Assembly (NCBI RefSeq): GCF_002951835.1
Contig: NZ_CP019448.1
Coordinates: forward strand, 2,108,001-2,172,000
From: Simonsiella muelleri ATCC 29453
GTDB taxonomy: Bacteria > Pseudomonadota > Gammaproteobacteria > Burkholderiales > Neisseriaceae
Direction of reading: 5' to 3'
Length of the DNA: 64,000 nt
The notes beneath the pieces were generated by a model that was not told where the DNA came from, searched no databases, and saw nothing but the letters and a program-made list of their open reading frames with translations. The position numbers and the translations under genes are program-made. How positions within the stretch are numbered: position 1 is the stretch's first letter; each line of letters begins with the position of its first letter. Below are positions 35,525-43,991 of this stretch, in pieces.

Positions 35525-37792
35525 TTATTTTGTCAAGGTTTCGGCGTATAACTCGGGCGAGTTAATGCGTTGCAACGCATGATAGCAAGGTTGCAACAAT
35601 TCGCTAATCATCATCAACTGTTGCCAAAGAACTTGATTTTGTGCGCTATTATCGTTTTCTCCAGCTAAAATATTGTGTTGCTCCAACACGACAGGACGAA
35701 TATTTTCTAATTCATTGTGCAAGGCAAATAAGGCAGCCTGAAAATCTTCCTGCGAATAAATAACCATATTTTTCATTAATTCAACCAATTGATTACCAAC
35801 GGTAAAAAACGGCATCAGAAAAATGGTTTCATCGTCATCACGGCGCATTTTGTTACGAAATGAACCCAGTGCAGAAATATAACTGATTAGCGAGTAATTG
35901 ATTTTTAACAGTAAAAAGCCATCTTTCAGGCGCAAACCAAATTTCTGCACATCGCCCGACATATCTGACAACATACTGGATAATGCCGCTGCACTGTCTT
36001 GGGCATTGCGGCGAGCTTGGCGATACTCCAAACTATCTATTTGATTATATTGATGCAATTCATCTAACACTGCATTCAAATAACCTGCATTGCTTTGAAT
36101 CGCGGCATTACCTGTTTTATCCAAAGCCACATATTTCCAGTCAGGCCACAAAAAATACACCGCTGCGCCCGAAATCACCGCGCCCACCATCGTATCCACC
36201 ACACGTGGTACAAAAAATTGATTAACATCGTAACCTGCAATAGAAAAACTCAAAATAGCTTGAATGGTAATAAATAATGTGGAAAAACTGTGCTTATTGG
36301 TCCGAAACAAAAAGAATAATGATAACATCACCACAATCAACACCAATTTCACTTCTAAAGAAAGTTTCAATAAAATCAATGCAGAACCAACCAACACCCC
36401 CGCAATCGTCCCAAAAATACGCTGAATCAAACGTTTTTTAGTCGCAGAGTAGTTCGGCTGACATACATAAATTGCCGTCAACAAAATCCAGTAGCCCAAA
36501 TGAATGCTCTCATCTCGTGTGGGTAACGGCAAAAAATCCGTGCGAATTTGCGGCACAATATAAACTAAAACACAACAAATACAAACACTTATTGCCATAC
36601 GCACCGCGTGGCGAAAAACAGGTGATGCCAATGTAGTATGACGATGCAAACGTTGCCACGCACCTTTAAATCCGCCCATTTCTGGCGACCACAATCGCGC
36701 TTTCAAAATGCGGATTTTGGCATATTCATCGTCATCATGATTTGCACCTAAACAGCTAAATTGTCGGCTAACGTGCATGATGTTATCCAGTAAACGTTGT
36801 ACACGATACGGCGCAATATCACTGGCTTGTTGTGGCGCATTGGCATAATATTGCAACGATGCTTCCGCTCCCAAAGTGGCGCGTTTGAGTTTGGCAGAAT
36901 ATTCGTAATCGTCATTATTTTTCAGGCTGCCTGAAAACTCACGACACGCCTGCGCTTGCAAACGCAACAATCTTTGAATGCGAAAAATCAAATCACTGTA
37001 TTTCATTTGCTCAGCAAACGCATGATAATGCACATGACTAGAACTGATGCGCTCATGAATGTCTTGTGCGGCAAAATAGTAGCGCAACATTTTGGTGGTG
37101 CGCGGATGGCGGTGTTGTCCGCGCATTCGGTAAAACAGTGCGTTTTGGCAAGCTGTGAACGCCGTAACCACTTTGGAATCATTCATCACCAATTCCAATT
37201 GTTTCGCTTCTAAAAAATCCACTTCGTCTGGGTCAAAAAAATCGGCTTTATTATCCAAATAATTCGCCAAAACACTAAACGCCTGCGCCATGCTTTCTTG
37301 CACTGGGCGATGCGGAAACACAATATGCACAACCAAACTGGACAAACTGTGCAACAAAGCCCCCATCAACATCAAACCTGTGTTTACATACCATAACAAA
37401 TGATTACTTTGCGACAATGCTGTGTAAACCGCCACCACCAAAGTCGCAAATGAAATGGTACGGTAACGATTCCCCGCTGCCCCAAACATCGTGAAAATAA
37501 ACGCCAACGCGGTAAACGTGCTCACCAAAAACACTGGCTCATCAAACGTGATTTGTACCGCCACCGATGACAACGCAAACGTTATCATGGAAAACAAAAT
37601 ATTTTTCAGCCTGCCTGTGAATCCACTGTCCAAATCTGCCAAACCGCCTGCCAAAATCCCCAAAATCAATGGCGACAAATACATCCCCCACCAGCCATAA
37701 AAATAAATCGTGCCAGTAGCAATACCTGCACTAAGTAATACAGGTATGGTTGCGATGAGTTTTGGATTGATGGGTGGGGTTCTGATTTTCAT
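35525..37792 (-). CDS. YccS/YhfK-type FUSC-family membrane protein
   Basis: 755 residues with two blocks of six hydrophobic segments (about 12-160 and 395-545), separated by a cytoplasmic domain (FUSC-like) and followed by a C-terminal soluble domain. PILLSAGIATGTIYF, GGLADLDSGFTGRLKN and LGYWILLTAIYVCQPNYSATKKR are typical of the YccS family of putative inner-membrane transporters related to AaeB/FusC efflux proteins. Substrate unknown. A DUS encodes FSGSLKNN at about 292. Confidence 0.88.
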   Translation of the reverse strand: MKIRTPPINPKLIATIPVLLSAGIATGTIYFYGWWGMYLSPLILGILAGGLADLDSGFTGRLKNILFSMITFALSSVAVQITFDEPVFLVSTFTALAFIFTMFGAAGNRYRTISFATLVVAVYTALSQSNHLLWYVNTGLMLMGALLHSLSSLVVHIVFPHRPVQESMAQAFSVLANYLDNKADFFDPDEVDFLEAKQLELVMNDSKVVTAFTACQNALFYRMRGQHRHPRTTKMLRYYFAAQDIHERISSSHVHYHAFAEQMKYSDLIFRIQRLLRLQAQACREFSGSLKNNDDYEYSAKLKRATLGAEASLQYYANAPQQASDIAPYRVQRLLDNIMHVSRQFSCLGANHDDDEYAKIRILKARLWSPEMGGFKGAWQRLHRHTTLASPVFRHAVRMAISVCICCVLVYIVPQIRTDFLPLPTRDESIHLGYWILLTAIYVCQPNYSATKKRLIQRIFGTIAGVLVGSALILLKLSLEVKLVLIVVMLSLFFLFRTNKHSFSTLFITIQAILSFSIAGYDVNQFFVPRVVDTMVGAVISGAAVYFLWPDWKYVALDKTGNAAIQSNAGYLNAVLDELHQYNQIDSLEYRQARRNAQDSAAALSSMLSDMSGDVQKFGLRLKDGFLLLKINYSLISYISALGSFRNKMRRDDDETIFLMPFFTVGNQLVELMKNMVIYSQEDFQAALFALHNELENIRPVVLEQHNILAGENDNSAQNQVLWQQLMMISELLQPCYHALQRINSPELYAETLTK

Positions 37793-37886
37793 GTGAATTT
37801 GAGATGACGGTGTGGGTTTTCAGGCTGCCTTTCATGCTTATCAAATTAATTATTAATTAAGGCAGTCTGAATATGATTTTGGTCAA

Positions 37887-38489
37887 TTATTTTATAGTCT
37901 TAACTGTATCTAGATTGAGTTTTTTCAATGCGTCTTGTGCTTCGGTGTAACCTGTGGCGGCGGCAAGTTGGTAATAATTGGCGGCACGATTTTTATCCAC
38001 TTTGCCACTCACGCCCTTTTCGTACCAACGCCCCAAAGCAAACAACGCAGGCGCAGCCGAATAATCTGCTCGTTGTGCAGATTGCACATAATATTGTTTA
38101 GCTAAAGTCAAATCTTGACTTGTACCAATGCCATTTTCATAGCAATATGCCAACCAATATTGCCCACCGACATCGCCGTATTGAGCAGCGCGTTGAAATT
38201 GCGAAAACGCCAATTTTTCATCTTTTTTCACGCCATAACCATGCAAATACAACAAGCCCAAATAACGCGGCGCAATTTTATTACCCGCAGAATCAGCCAT
38301 TTGAAATTGTGTTAAAGCAGTGGCGTAATTTTTTTGCTGATAGGCGTTGATGGCTGTTTCTAAATTGGCGGTATTTTGATTGTTTTGGGTTGACAAATCG
38401 GGTTGTTTTTTGGAAATGGGGGTGCAGCCACAAGCAGACAACATCGCCATACACATCAAAACCATTAATTTCTTATTCAATAGAATCAT
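37887..38489 (-). CDS. Sel1-repeat lipoprotein
   Basis: 200 residues. Lipobox LSAC (Cys about 20) with a second Cys close by, then Sel1-like repeats from about 65 (APRYLGLLYLHGYGVKKDEK; GGQYWLAYCYENGIGTSQDL; ALFALGRWYEKGVSGKVDKN). Sel1 solenoids mediate protein contacts; the partner is unknown. Single gene. Confidence 0.85.
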   Translation of the reverse strand: MILLNKKLMVLMCMAMLSACGCTPISKKQPDLSTQNNQNTANLETAINAYQQKNYATALTQFQMADSAGNKIAPRYLGLLYLHGYGVKKDEKLAFSQFQRAAQYGDVGGQYWLAYCYENGIGTSQDLTLAKQYYVQSAQRADYSAAPALFALGRWYEKGVSGKVDKNRAANYYQLAAATGYTEAQDALKKLNLDTVKTIK

Positions 38490-38693
38490 TCAAATTTCCT
38501 CTAAATTTATTTATATTATTTATTTTCAGAATGTTGTAGATAACATTCAAATATTTTCAAGCGTTAGAAAAGCTCAACGCGAAAAAATGCGCCGAAGTGG
38601 GGTTTGGCAAAGATTTCAGGCTGCCTGAAAACGGCACATTCAGTCAAATTAAGCCATTTTAATATGATGAAATCATTATGCTTAATTTAACCA

Positions 38694-39773
38694 TTACAAC
38701 ACCGCAACAGGATACGCCCCTAACACTTTGATAAACATTGCCCGTTCACGCAACACGTCTAAAGCTGCTTGAATACGCGGTTCTGCAAAATGTCCTTCAA
38801 TATCAATGAAAAATAAATATTCCCACAAATTCGTCCGACTGGGACGGCTTTCAAATTTCGTCATGGAAATACCTGTTTGCATCAATGGTTCAATAATATG
38901 ATGCAGCATTCCCGAACGATTGGGCGCACTGACAATCAAAGACGTTTTGTCATGTCCGCTGGGCGTGGTATCTTGATGCCCAAGTACCAAAAATCGGGTA
39001 GTATTATTGGGTTCGTCTTCAATATTAGCGGCGATTTTATTTAGCGCGTAAATTTCGGCGGCGGCTTGGCTGGCGATGGCCGCCACACGCGGATTTTGTG
39101 CGGCAAGTTTAGCAGCTTCCGCATTACTGGATACCGCCACGCGGCTCACATTATCAGGCAAATTTTTCGCCAACCAATGTTGACATTGCGCCAAAGCTTG
39201 TGCATGAGCGTACACTGCATCTAAGTCAGCAAAATCAACATATTGTGTCCGCAAAAAATGATGGTGCACACGCAATACCACTTCGCCACAAACACGTAGT
39301 GGCGTATTTACCAACAAATCCAAAGTCCGTCCCACTGAACCTTCTGTGGAATTTTCCACAGGCGCAACCACATAATCTGCCTGACGCGCTTCCACCAAAC
39401 GCAAGCTGTCATCAACCGTCAAACACGGCACGGTGTGTGCGGCGTGTCCAAAATGTTTCATAGCCGCCAATTGCGTGAATGTACCTTCTGGCCCTAAATA
39501 CGCAATAGTCAAAGGACGTTCAATGGCAAGACATTCGCTCATGATTTCACGAAACAACCGCGCCACAGCTTCATCGGTCAGTGGCCCAGTATTGAACGCT
39601 TTGATTCGGCGCAATACTTGCGCTTCACGCTCGGGACGATACACCACGCCCGTGCCTTTTAATTCGCCAATGGCGCGTGCGTGTTTTGCACGTTCATTCA
39701 TTAAATCAATAAGTTGATTGTCAATATTATCAATCGCCGTGCGATGGGGAAGAAGTTTGCTGTCATCTGACAT
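38694..39773 (-). CDS. pheA: Bifunctional chorismate mutase/prephenate dehydratase
   Basis: P-protein that makes phenylpyruvate from chorismate. Chorismate mutase domain 1-85 (IDNQLIDLMNERAKHARAIG), prephenate dehydratase domain about 92-265 (YLGPEGTFTQLAA; NNTTRFLVLG) and an ACT regulatory domain to 359 with ESRPSRTNLWEYLFFID, giving phenylalanine feedback control. The ATG at 39773 (MSDDSKLL, GGGA upstream) is preferred over the TTG at 39785. Divergent from the gene at 39941. Confidence 0.96.
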   Translation of the reverse strand: MSDDSKLLPHRTAIDNIDNQLIDLMNERAKHARAIGELKGTGVVYRPEREAQVLRRIKAFNTGPLTDEAVARLFREIMSECLAIERPLTIAYLGPEGTFTQLAAMKHFGHAAHTVPCLTVDDSLRLVEARQADYVVAPVENSTEGSVGRTLDLLVNTPLRVCGEVVLRVHHHFLRTQYVDFADLDAVYAHAQALAQCQHWLAKNLPDNVSRVAVSSNAEAAKLAAQNPRVAAIASQAAAEIYALNKIAANIEDEPNNTTRFLVLGHQDTTPSGHDKTSLIVSAPNRSGMLHHIIEPLMQTGISMTKFESRPSRTNLWEYLFFIDIEGHFAEPRIQAALDVLRERAMFIKVLGAYPVAVL

Positions 39774-39837
39774 AGTATTTCCCAAATACAGAAAAATAGA
39801 CGGTATTCTAACAAAATTTGTCTAATCTGCGTTTCAA

Positions 39838-39895
39838 ATTTTCAGGCTGCCTGAAAATGAAAAATTGGCTAATCCTTTTCAGGCTGCCTGAAACG
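39838..39895. repeat. Two DUS copies in direct order
   Basis: TTCAGGCTGCCTGAA occurs twice in the divergent pheA/PLP-enzyme spacer, about 40 bp apart. Confidence 0.9.
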
Positions 39896-39940
39896 CGTTA
39901 ATATATTTTCTCTCATCATTCATTATTTAAGTGAAAAATC

Positions 39941-41095
39941 ATGCAATTTGATACCGAATTAATCCACGCCGCCTACGACCACAACGACCACAATCGCGCA
40001 CTCATGCCACCTATTTATCAAAACAGTATGTTTGCGATGCACGAAATCGGCGAAAAAATCCCCTTTAAATATTCACGCTTAGCCAATCCAACACGCAAAA
40101 TTTTAGAAGATACCATCGCCACTTTAGAAAAAGGCACACATGGTTTTGCATTTGCCAGTGGCGTGGCGGGGATTGATGTAATTTTCCGCACGTTTTTACA
40201 ACCCAACGACACATTAGTGGCGGTAAGCGATATTTACGGTGGCAGCTACGATTTATTAACGCAAGTGTACGCATCATGGGGCGTGAATGTGATTTTTGCT
40301 GATTTGACGCAGCCTGAAAAATTAGATGAAATTTTCGCGCAACATCAAGTCAAAATGTTGTGGTTGGAAACACCGTCCAATCCGCTTTTACGTTTGGTGG
40401 ACATTCAAACGCTGGCGAAAAAAGCCAAAGCACACGGCGCGTTGGTTGGCGTGGACAACACATTTGCCACACCTTATTTGCAAAATCCGTTGACAATGGG
40501 CTGCGATATTGTGTTTCATTCAGCAACCAAATATTTGGGTGGACATTCTGATGTATTGATTGGCGTAGCGGCGGTAAACGATGAAAAATTAGCCAACTCA
40601 TTGAACAATATGTTAATTATGACAGGAGCAATTGCTGCACCAATGGATTGTTGGTTGGTATTACGCGGTATCAAAACGTTGGCAGTTCGTATGGAGCGCC
40701 ATTGCCAAAATGCGCGTGAATTAGCCATACGTCTACAACAACACCCAGCCATTGAAAAAGTTTTTTACCCAGCTTTGCCCGAACATGAACACCATGAATT
40801 AGCCAAACGCCAAATGCGTGATTTTGGAGGTGTTGTGTCGGTTTATCTGAAAAATGACACACTGGAAGCTGCCAATATTGTTATCAAAAACATGAAATTA
40901 ATTCATATGGCGTCCAGTTTAGGCGGTGTGGAAAGCTTGGTCAATCACAGCTACACGCAATCGCATAGCGGTATGTCGCCTGAAATCAAGGAGGGCTTAG
41001 GCATTCGCAAAGGTTTATTGCGATTTTCAGTAGGCATTGAAAATATTGAAAATATTTATCAAGATATTGCTAACGCATTGGCTTATTTAGATTAA
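39941..41095 (+). CDS. Cys/Met metabolism PLP enzyme (cystathionine beta-lyase or gamma-synthase type)
   Basis: 384 residues. SATKYLGGHSDVLIG carries the PLP lysine (Lys197), with YSRLANPT (44-51), FASGVAGIDV (71-80) and WLETPSNPLL (141-150) as other family motifs. SSLGGVESLVNHSY about 322-335 closes the active site. MetC-like function is the best guess, but MetB or methionine gamma-lyase cannot be excluded by eye. Divergent from pheA. Confidence 0.88.
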   Translation: MQFDTELIHAAYDHNDHNRALMPPIYQNSMFAMHEIGEKIPFKYSRLANPTRKILEDTIATLEKGTHGFAFASGVAGIDVIFRTFLQPNDTLVAVSDIYGGSYDLLTQVYASWGVNVIFADLTQPEKLDEIFAQHQVKMLWLETPSNPLLRLVDIQTLAKKAKAHGALVGVDNTFATPYLQNPLTMGCDIVFHSATKYLGGHSDVLIGVAAVNDEKLANSLNNMLIMTGAIAAPMDCWLVLRGIKTLAVRMERHCQNARELAIRLQQHPAIEKVFYPALPEHEHHELAKRQMRDFGGVVSVYLKNDTLEAANIVIKNMKLIHMASSLGGVESLVNHSYTQSHSGMSPEIKEGLGIRKGLLRFSVGIENIENIYQDIANALAYLD

Positions 41096-41127
41096 ATTAT
41101 TTTCAGGCTGCCTTTCATTTTTTGGTA

Positions 41128-41668
41128 GTGTCCTAAAAAAAATACTATAAAAAATTCGGTAGTACCCTGAAAAAGGTGTTTAATCTAAATTCTATTTTTC
41201 TAACGTTGACGCCAATGACAAGCATTGATGTAGGCAAAGCCAATCCAATGGCGAATAGCACAATTATTGACTTCAATGGCTTGGGTATGCTGTTTACCTG
41301 CCCACCGTTCATTAGTATCTGCAAAAACAGTATCAAAGGATTGCCAATGATCACTCGCAATACAGTCATAGGTAATGTTTTGCTCTTTTAAACGTTGTTT
41401 TAATTCAAAAGCCATTTTCAAATCATGCTTACCCCAAACAAAGACAACCATTTGACCTGTTTTCTGGTGATAGGCATAAAAATGAAACGCCTTGTGCAAT
41501 CTTTGCAAGCATAACGTTGTTTTTGATTGTCATCAAAGCCATTTTTCTTTATATTGTGTCCTTTGCAGCGAGGACAATAAACGGTAATTTGTGTATGCAC
41601 AACTCAAATATACCTTGTTCTCGCTGCTTTTTGTTTGGAATTTTTTATAGCACCTTTTTCAGGACACC
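41128..41668 (-). mobile_element. IS1-type element remnant, internally deleted
   Basis: The left end GTGTCCTAAAAAAAATACTATAAA matches the reversed right end GTGTCCTGAAAAAGGTGCTATAAA. A second end-like sequence, GTAGTACCCTGAAAAAGGTG, lies just inside the left end (about 41160-41179). The body is about 540 bp and encodes only parts of the transposase. Confidence 0.7.
41200..41600 (-). pseudogene. IS1-family transposase fragments (InsA/InsB type)
   Basis: The N-terminal frame (41600 on) has the InsA zinc finger YCPRCKGHNIKKNGF and YACKDCTRRF. The second frame (41508-41200) has the InsB-like FYAYHQKTGQMVVFVWGKHD, SDHWQSF and GKQHTQAIEVNNCAIRHW. The middle of the protein, roughly a hundred residues, is missing, and the two parts are in different frames, so it is not functional. 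Confidence 0.75.
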
Positions 41669-41700
41669 ATCAAATTTTTCATTTAAGAAAGTAATTAAAA

Positions 41701-42636
41701 TTGAAAAAAATAAATAAAAAATTTTTGATTTGTATTCTTTTTATTATAGCATTTGGATTTTATTATTTTCGTATTTTTCTCTCTCCCTTACAAATTTTAA
41801 GTATTAGTGAAATTGAGAAAAATAAGCAAGGTATTTGCTTGGCGGAAAATCGTAAATTAAGTGAAGATGAATTACTTAATCGTGGTATGCAGAGCTATTT
41901 TAAATATTTACAGACAGCAAAAATATCACTAGATGAAGCAAATGAAGTACAGATCCCAAAATGCCCAGAAAATTGTATAATTACTCAATTAGAAAATTAT
42001 AATTTATTAGATTATTTGAGGTTAAATAAATTAAATTATAAAGAAAACCACAAAGGTAAAAGAATTATCCCACAGGGAGTAAAGATTAATTCATTTCCAA
42101 TTAATCAATTTGGGAATTATATAAATTTTAGAAATAAACAAAATAATTTGTTTAGTTTATATGTTAGTCAAAATAGACGGGACGATTTTTATTCAAATGA
42201 TTGTTGTAAAGTAAATACATTAGATTTTTATAAAAAAAATGGACTTTCATTAGAGAATGCCCCTAAATATTGGCGTAGTATCGGTAAAGGAAATTTTTAT
42301 CTAACTATTAAATATTTAAGTATAAATGCAGATACTGGAAAATCAATTATATTGGATTATGAAACAATTTCTTTGGATAATTGCGGTAATATTAATAAAA
42401 AATATTTTAATGAAAAGAATAATAATGATGATTTAAAAAAAACTAACATTACAGATTTCAATTTTTTTTGGTATTTAGGAGAATGGAATTATATTCCGAA
42501 AGAGAAATTAGATAATCAATGTGTTCTAATGGATAGTAAATTACCACATTTTCTTAAAGGATATGAATTAGTTGCCTATAATGATCAACTATATTTTTGT
42601 AATTTGAAATTAGGAGACACATTAGATTGGAAATAA
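41701..42636 (+). CDS. Membrane-anchored protein of unknown function, copy 1
   Basis: 311 residues from a TTG at 41701 with AAGAAAG upstream. One N-terminal helix (about 8-30), then an extracytoplasmic domain with ten cysteines (including GICLAENRKLSEDELL, KCPENC, NDCC, DNCG, QCVL and YFCNL). AT-rich codons unlike the core genes. Not recognised. Almost identical to the gene at 43000. Both precede the RTX gene; the position recalls frpD before frpC in meningococcus, but no lipobox is present, so that is only an analogy. Confidence 0.65.
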   Translation: MKKINKKFLICILFIIAFGFYYFRIFLSPLQILSISEIEKNKQGICLAENRKLSEDELLNRGMQSYFKYLQTAKISLDEANEVQIPKCPENCIITQLENYNLLDYLRLNKLNYKENHKGKRIIPQGVKINSFPINQFGNYINFRNKQNNLFSLYVSQNRRDDFYSNDCCKVNTLDFYKKNGLSLENAPKYWRSIGKGNFYLTIKYLSINADTGKSIILDYETISLDNCGNINKKYFNEKNNNDDLKKTNITDFNFFWYLGEWNYIPKEKLDNQCVLMDSKLPHFLKGYELVAYNDQLYFCNLKLGDTLDWK

Positions 42637-42999
42637 TATATAAGAATACATTAAAATTACACTTTTCTTCTTTTTATTTTCAGGCAGCCTGAAATTATGT
42701 CTATTATTAGCGTTCTTAACAATAAGATGGTGCATTTTGATACAAACCTCAAATGCAGCGACAGTAAAATCAAACATCAAGAAAAACGCCAATTTGTGAA
42801 AAATGATAAATTGGGATTAAGATGTATAAATAAAAAATTATTCTTAAAGTAGTTGACGATAATTTAAAACTATGATAATTTTAGTAAAATTCGTTTTAAT
42901 TTAAATGCAATGTTTGGAAGATTGTGATGTGTGGACAACGAGTTATCCCTCCCCACCTTACTGCCTACATTTATTTGAAATCTTTAAATTTAAGAAAGT
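42637..42999. other. Spacer between the duplicated genes
   Basis: 363 bp, AT-rich. Contains a DUS at about 42680-42693, a 51-codon ORF (42697-42852) and a weak promoter-like pair TTGACG (42853-42858)/GATAAT (42874-42879). Otherwise nothing recognisable. Confidence 0.5.
42697..42852 (+). CDS. Small ORF, 51 residues, unknown
   Basis: ATG directly after a DUS, ending TAG at 42850-42852. The product (MSIISVLNNKMVHFDTN onward) is basic and matches nothing I know. No ribosome site. Could be a remnant of the duplicated region or chance. Confidence 0.2.
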   Translation: MSIISVLNNKMVHFDTNLKCSDSKIKHQEKRQFVKNDKLGLRCINKKLFLK

Positions 43000-43941
43000 G
43001 TGAAATTGAAAAAAATAAATAGAATTTTTTTAGTTTGTATCTTTTTTATTATAGTATCTACATTTTATTATTTTCGTATTTTTCTCTCTCCCTTACAAAT
43101 TTTAAGTATTAGTGAAATTGAGAAAAATAAACAGGGTATTTGCTTGGCGGAAAATCGTAAATTAAGTGAAGATGAATTACTTAATCGTGGTATGCAGAGC
43201 CATTTTAAATATTTACAGACAGCAAAAATATCACTAGATGAAGCAGATGAAATACAGATCCCAAAATGTCCAGAAGATTGTATAATTACTCAATTAGGAA
43301 ATTATAATTTATTAGATTATTTGAGGTTAAATAAATTAAATTATAAAGAAAACCACAAAGGTAAAAGAATTATCCCACAGGGAGTAAAAATTAATTCATT
43401 TCCAATTAATCAATTTGGGAATTATATAAATTTTAGAAATAAACAAAATAATTTGTTTAGTTTATATGCTAGTCAAAATAGGTGGGACGATTTTTATCCA
43501 AATGATTGTTGTAAAGTAAATACATTAGATTTTTATAAAAAAAATGGACTTTCATTAGAGAATGCCCCTAAATATTGGCGTAGTATCGGTAAAGGAAATT
43601 TTTATCTAACTATTAAATATTTAAGTATGAATGCAGGTACTGGAAAATCAATTACATTGAATTATGAAACAATTTCTTTGGATAATTGCGGTAATATTAA
43701 TAAAAAATATTTTAATGAAAAGAATAATAATGATGATTTAAAAAAAACTAACATTACAGATTTCAATTTTTTTTGGTATTTAGGAGAATGGAATTATATT
43801 CCGAAAGAGAAATTAGATAATCAATGTGTTCTAATGGATAGTAAATTACCACATTTTCTTAAAGGGTATGAATTAGTTGCCTATAATAATCAACTATATT
43901 TTTGTAATTTGAAATTAGGAGACACATTAGATTGGAAATAA
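43000..43941 (+). CDS. Membrane-anchored protein of unknown function, copy 2
   Basis: 313 residues from a GTG at 43000 (a TTG at 43006 would match copy 1's start). Same layout as the gene at 41701, with about two dozen substitutions, half of them in the membrane helix (FLVCIFFIIVSTFYYF against FLICILFIIAFGFYYF). The remainder is nearly identical, at DNA level too, which points to recent duplication or gene conversion. 50 bp before the RTX gene, so probably co-transcribed with it. Confidence 0.65.
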   Translation: MKLKKINRIFLVCIFFIIVSTFYYFRIFLSPLQILSISEIEKNKQGICLAENRKLSEDELLNRGMQSHFKYLQTAKISLDEADEIQIPKCPEDCIITQLGNYNLLDYLRLNKLNYKENHKGKRIIPQGVKINSFPINQFGNYINFRNKQNNLFSLYASQNRWDDFYPNDCCKVNTLDFYKKNGLSLENAPKYWRSIGKGNFYLTIKYLSMNAGTGKSITLNYETISLDNCGNINKKYFNEKNNNDDLKKTNITDFNFFWYLGEWNYIPKEKLDNQCVLMDSKLPHFLKGYELVAYNNQLYFCNLKLGDTLDWK

Positions 43942-43991
43942 GGAAATTTATTTATTTCTTTTAATAACATGTAATTTTATGGAGTTTTAAA

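Noticed and set aside
41145..41391. Overlapping ORFs of 71-74 residues on both strands in the IS1 remnant
   Set aside because: They are other frames of the transposase fragment.
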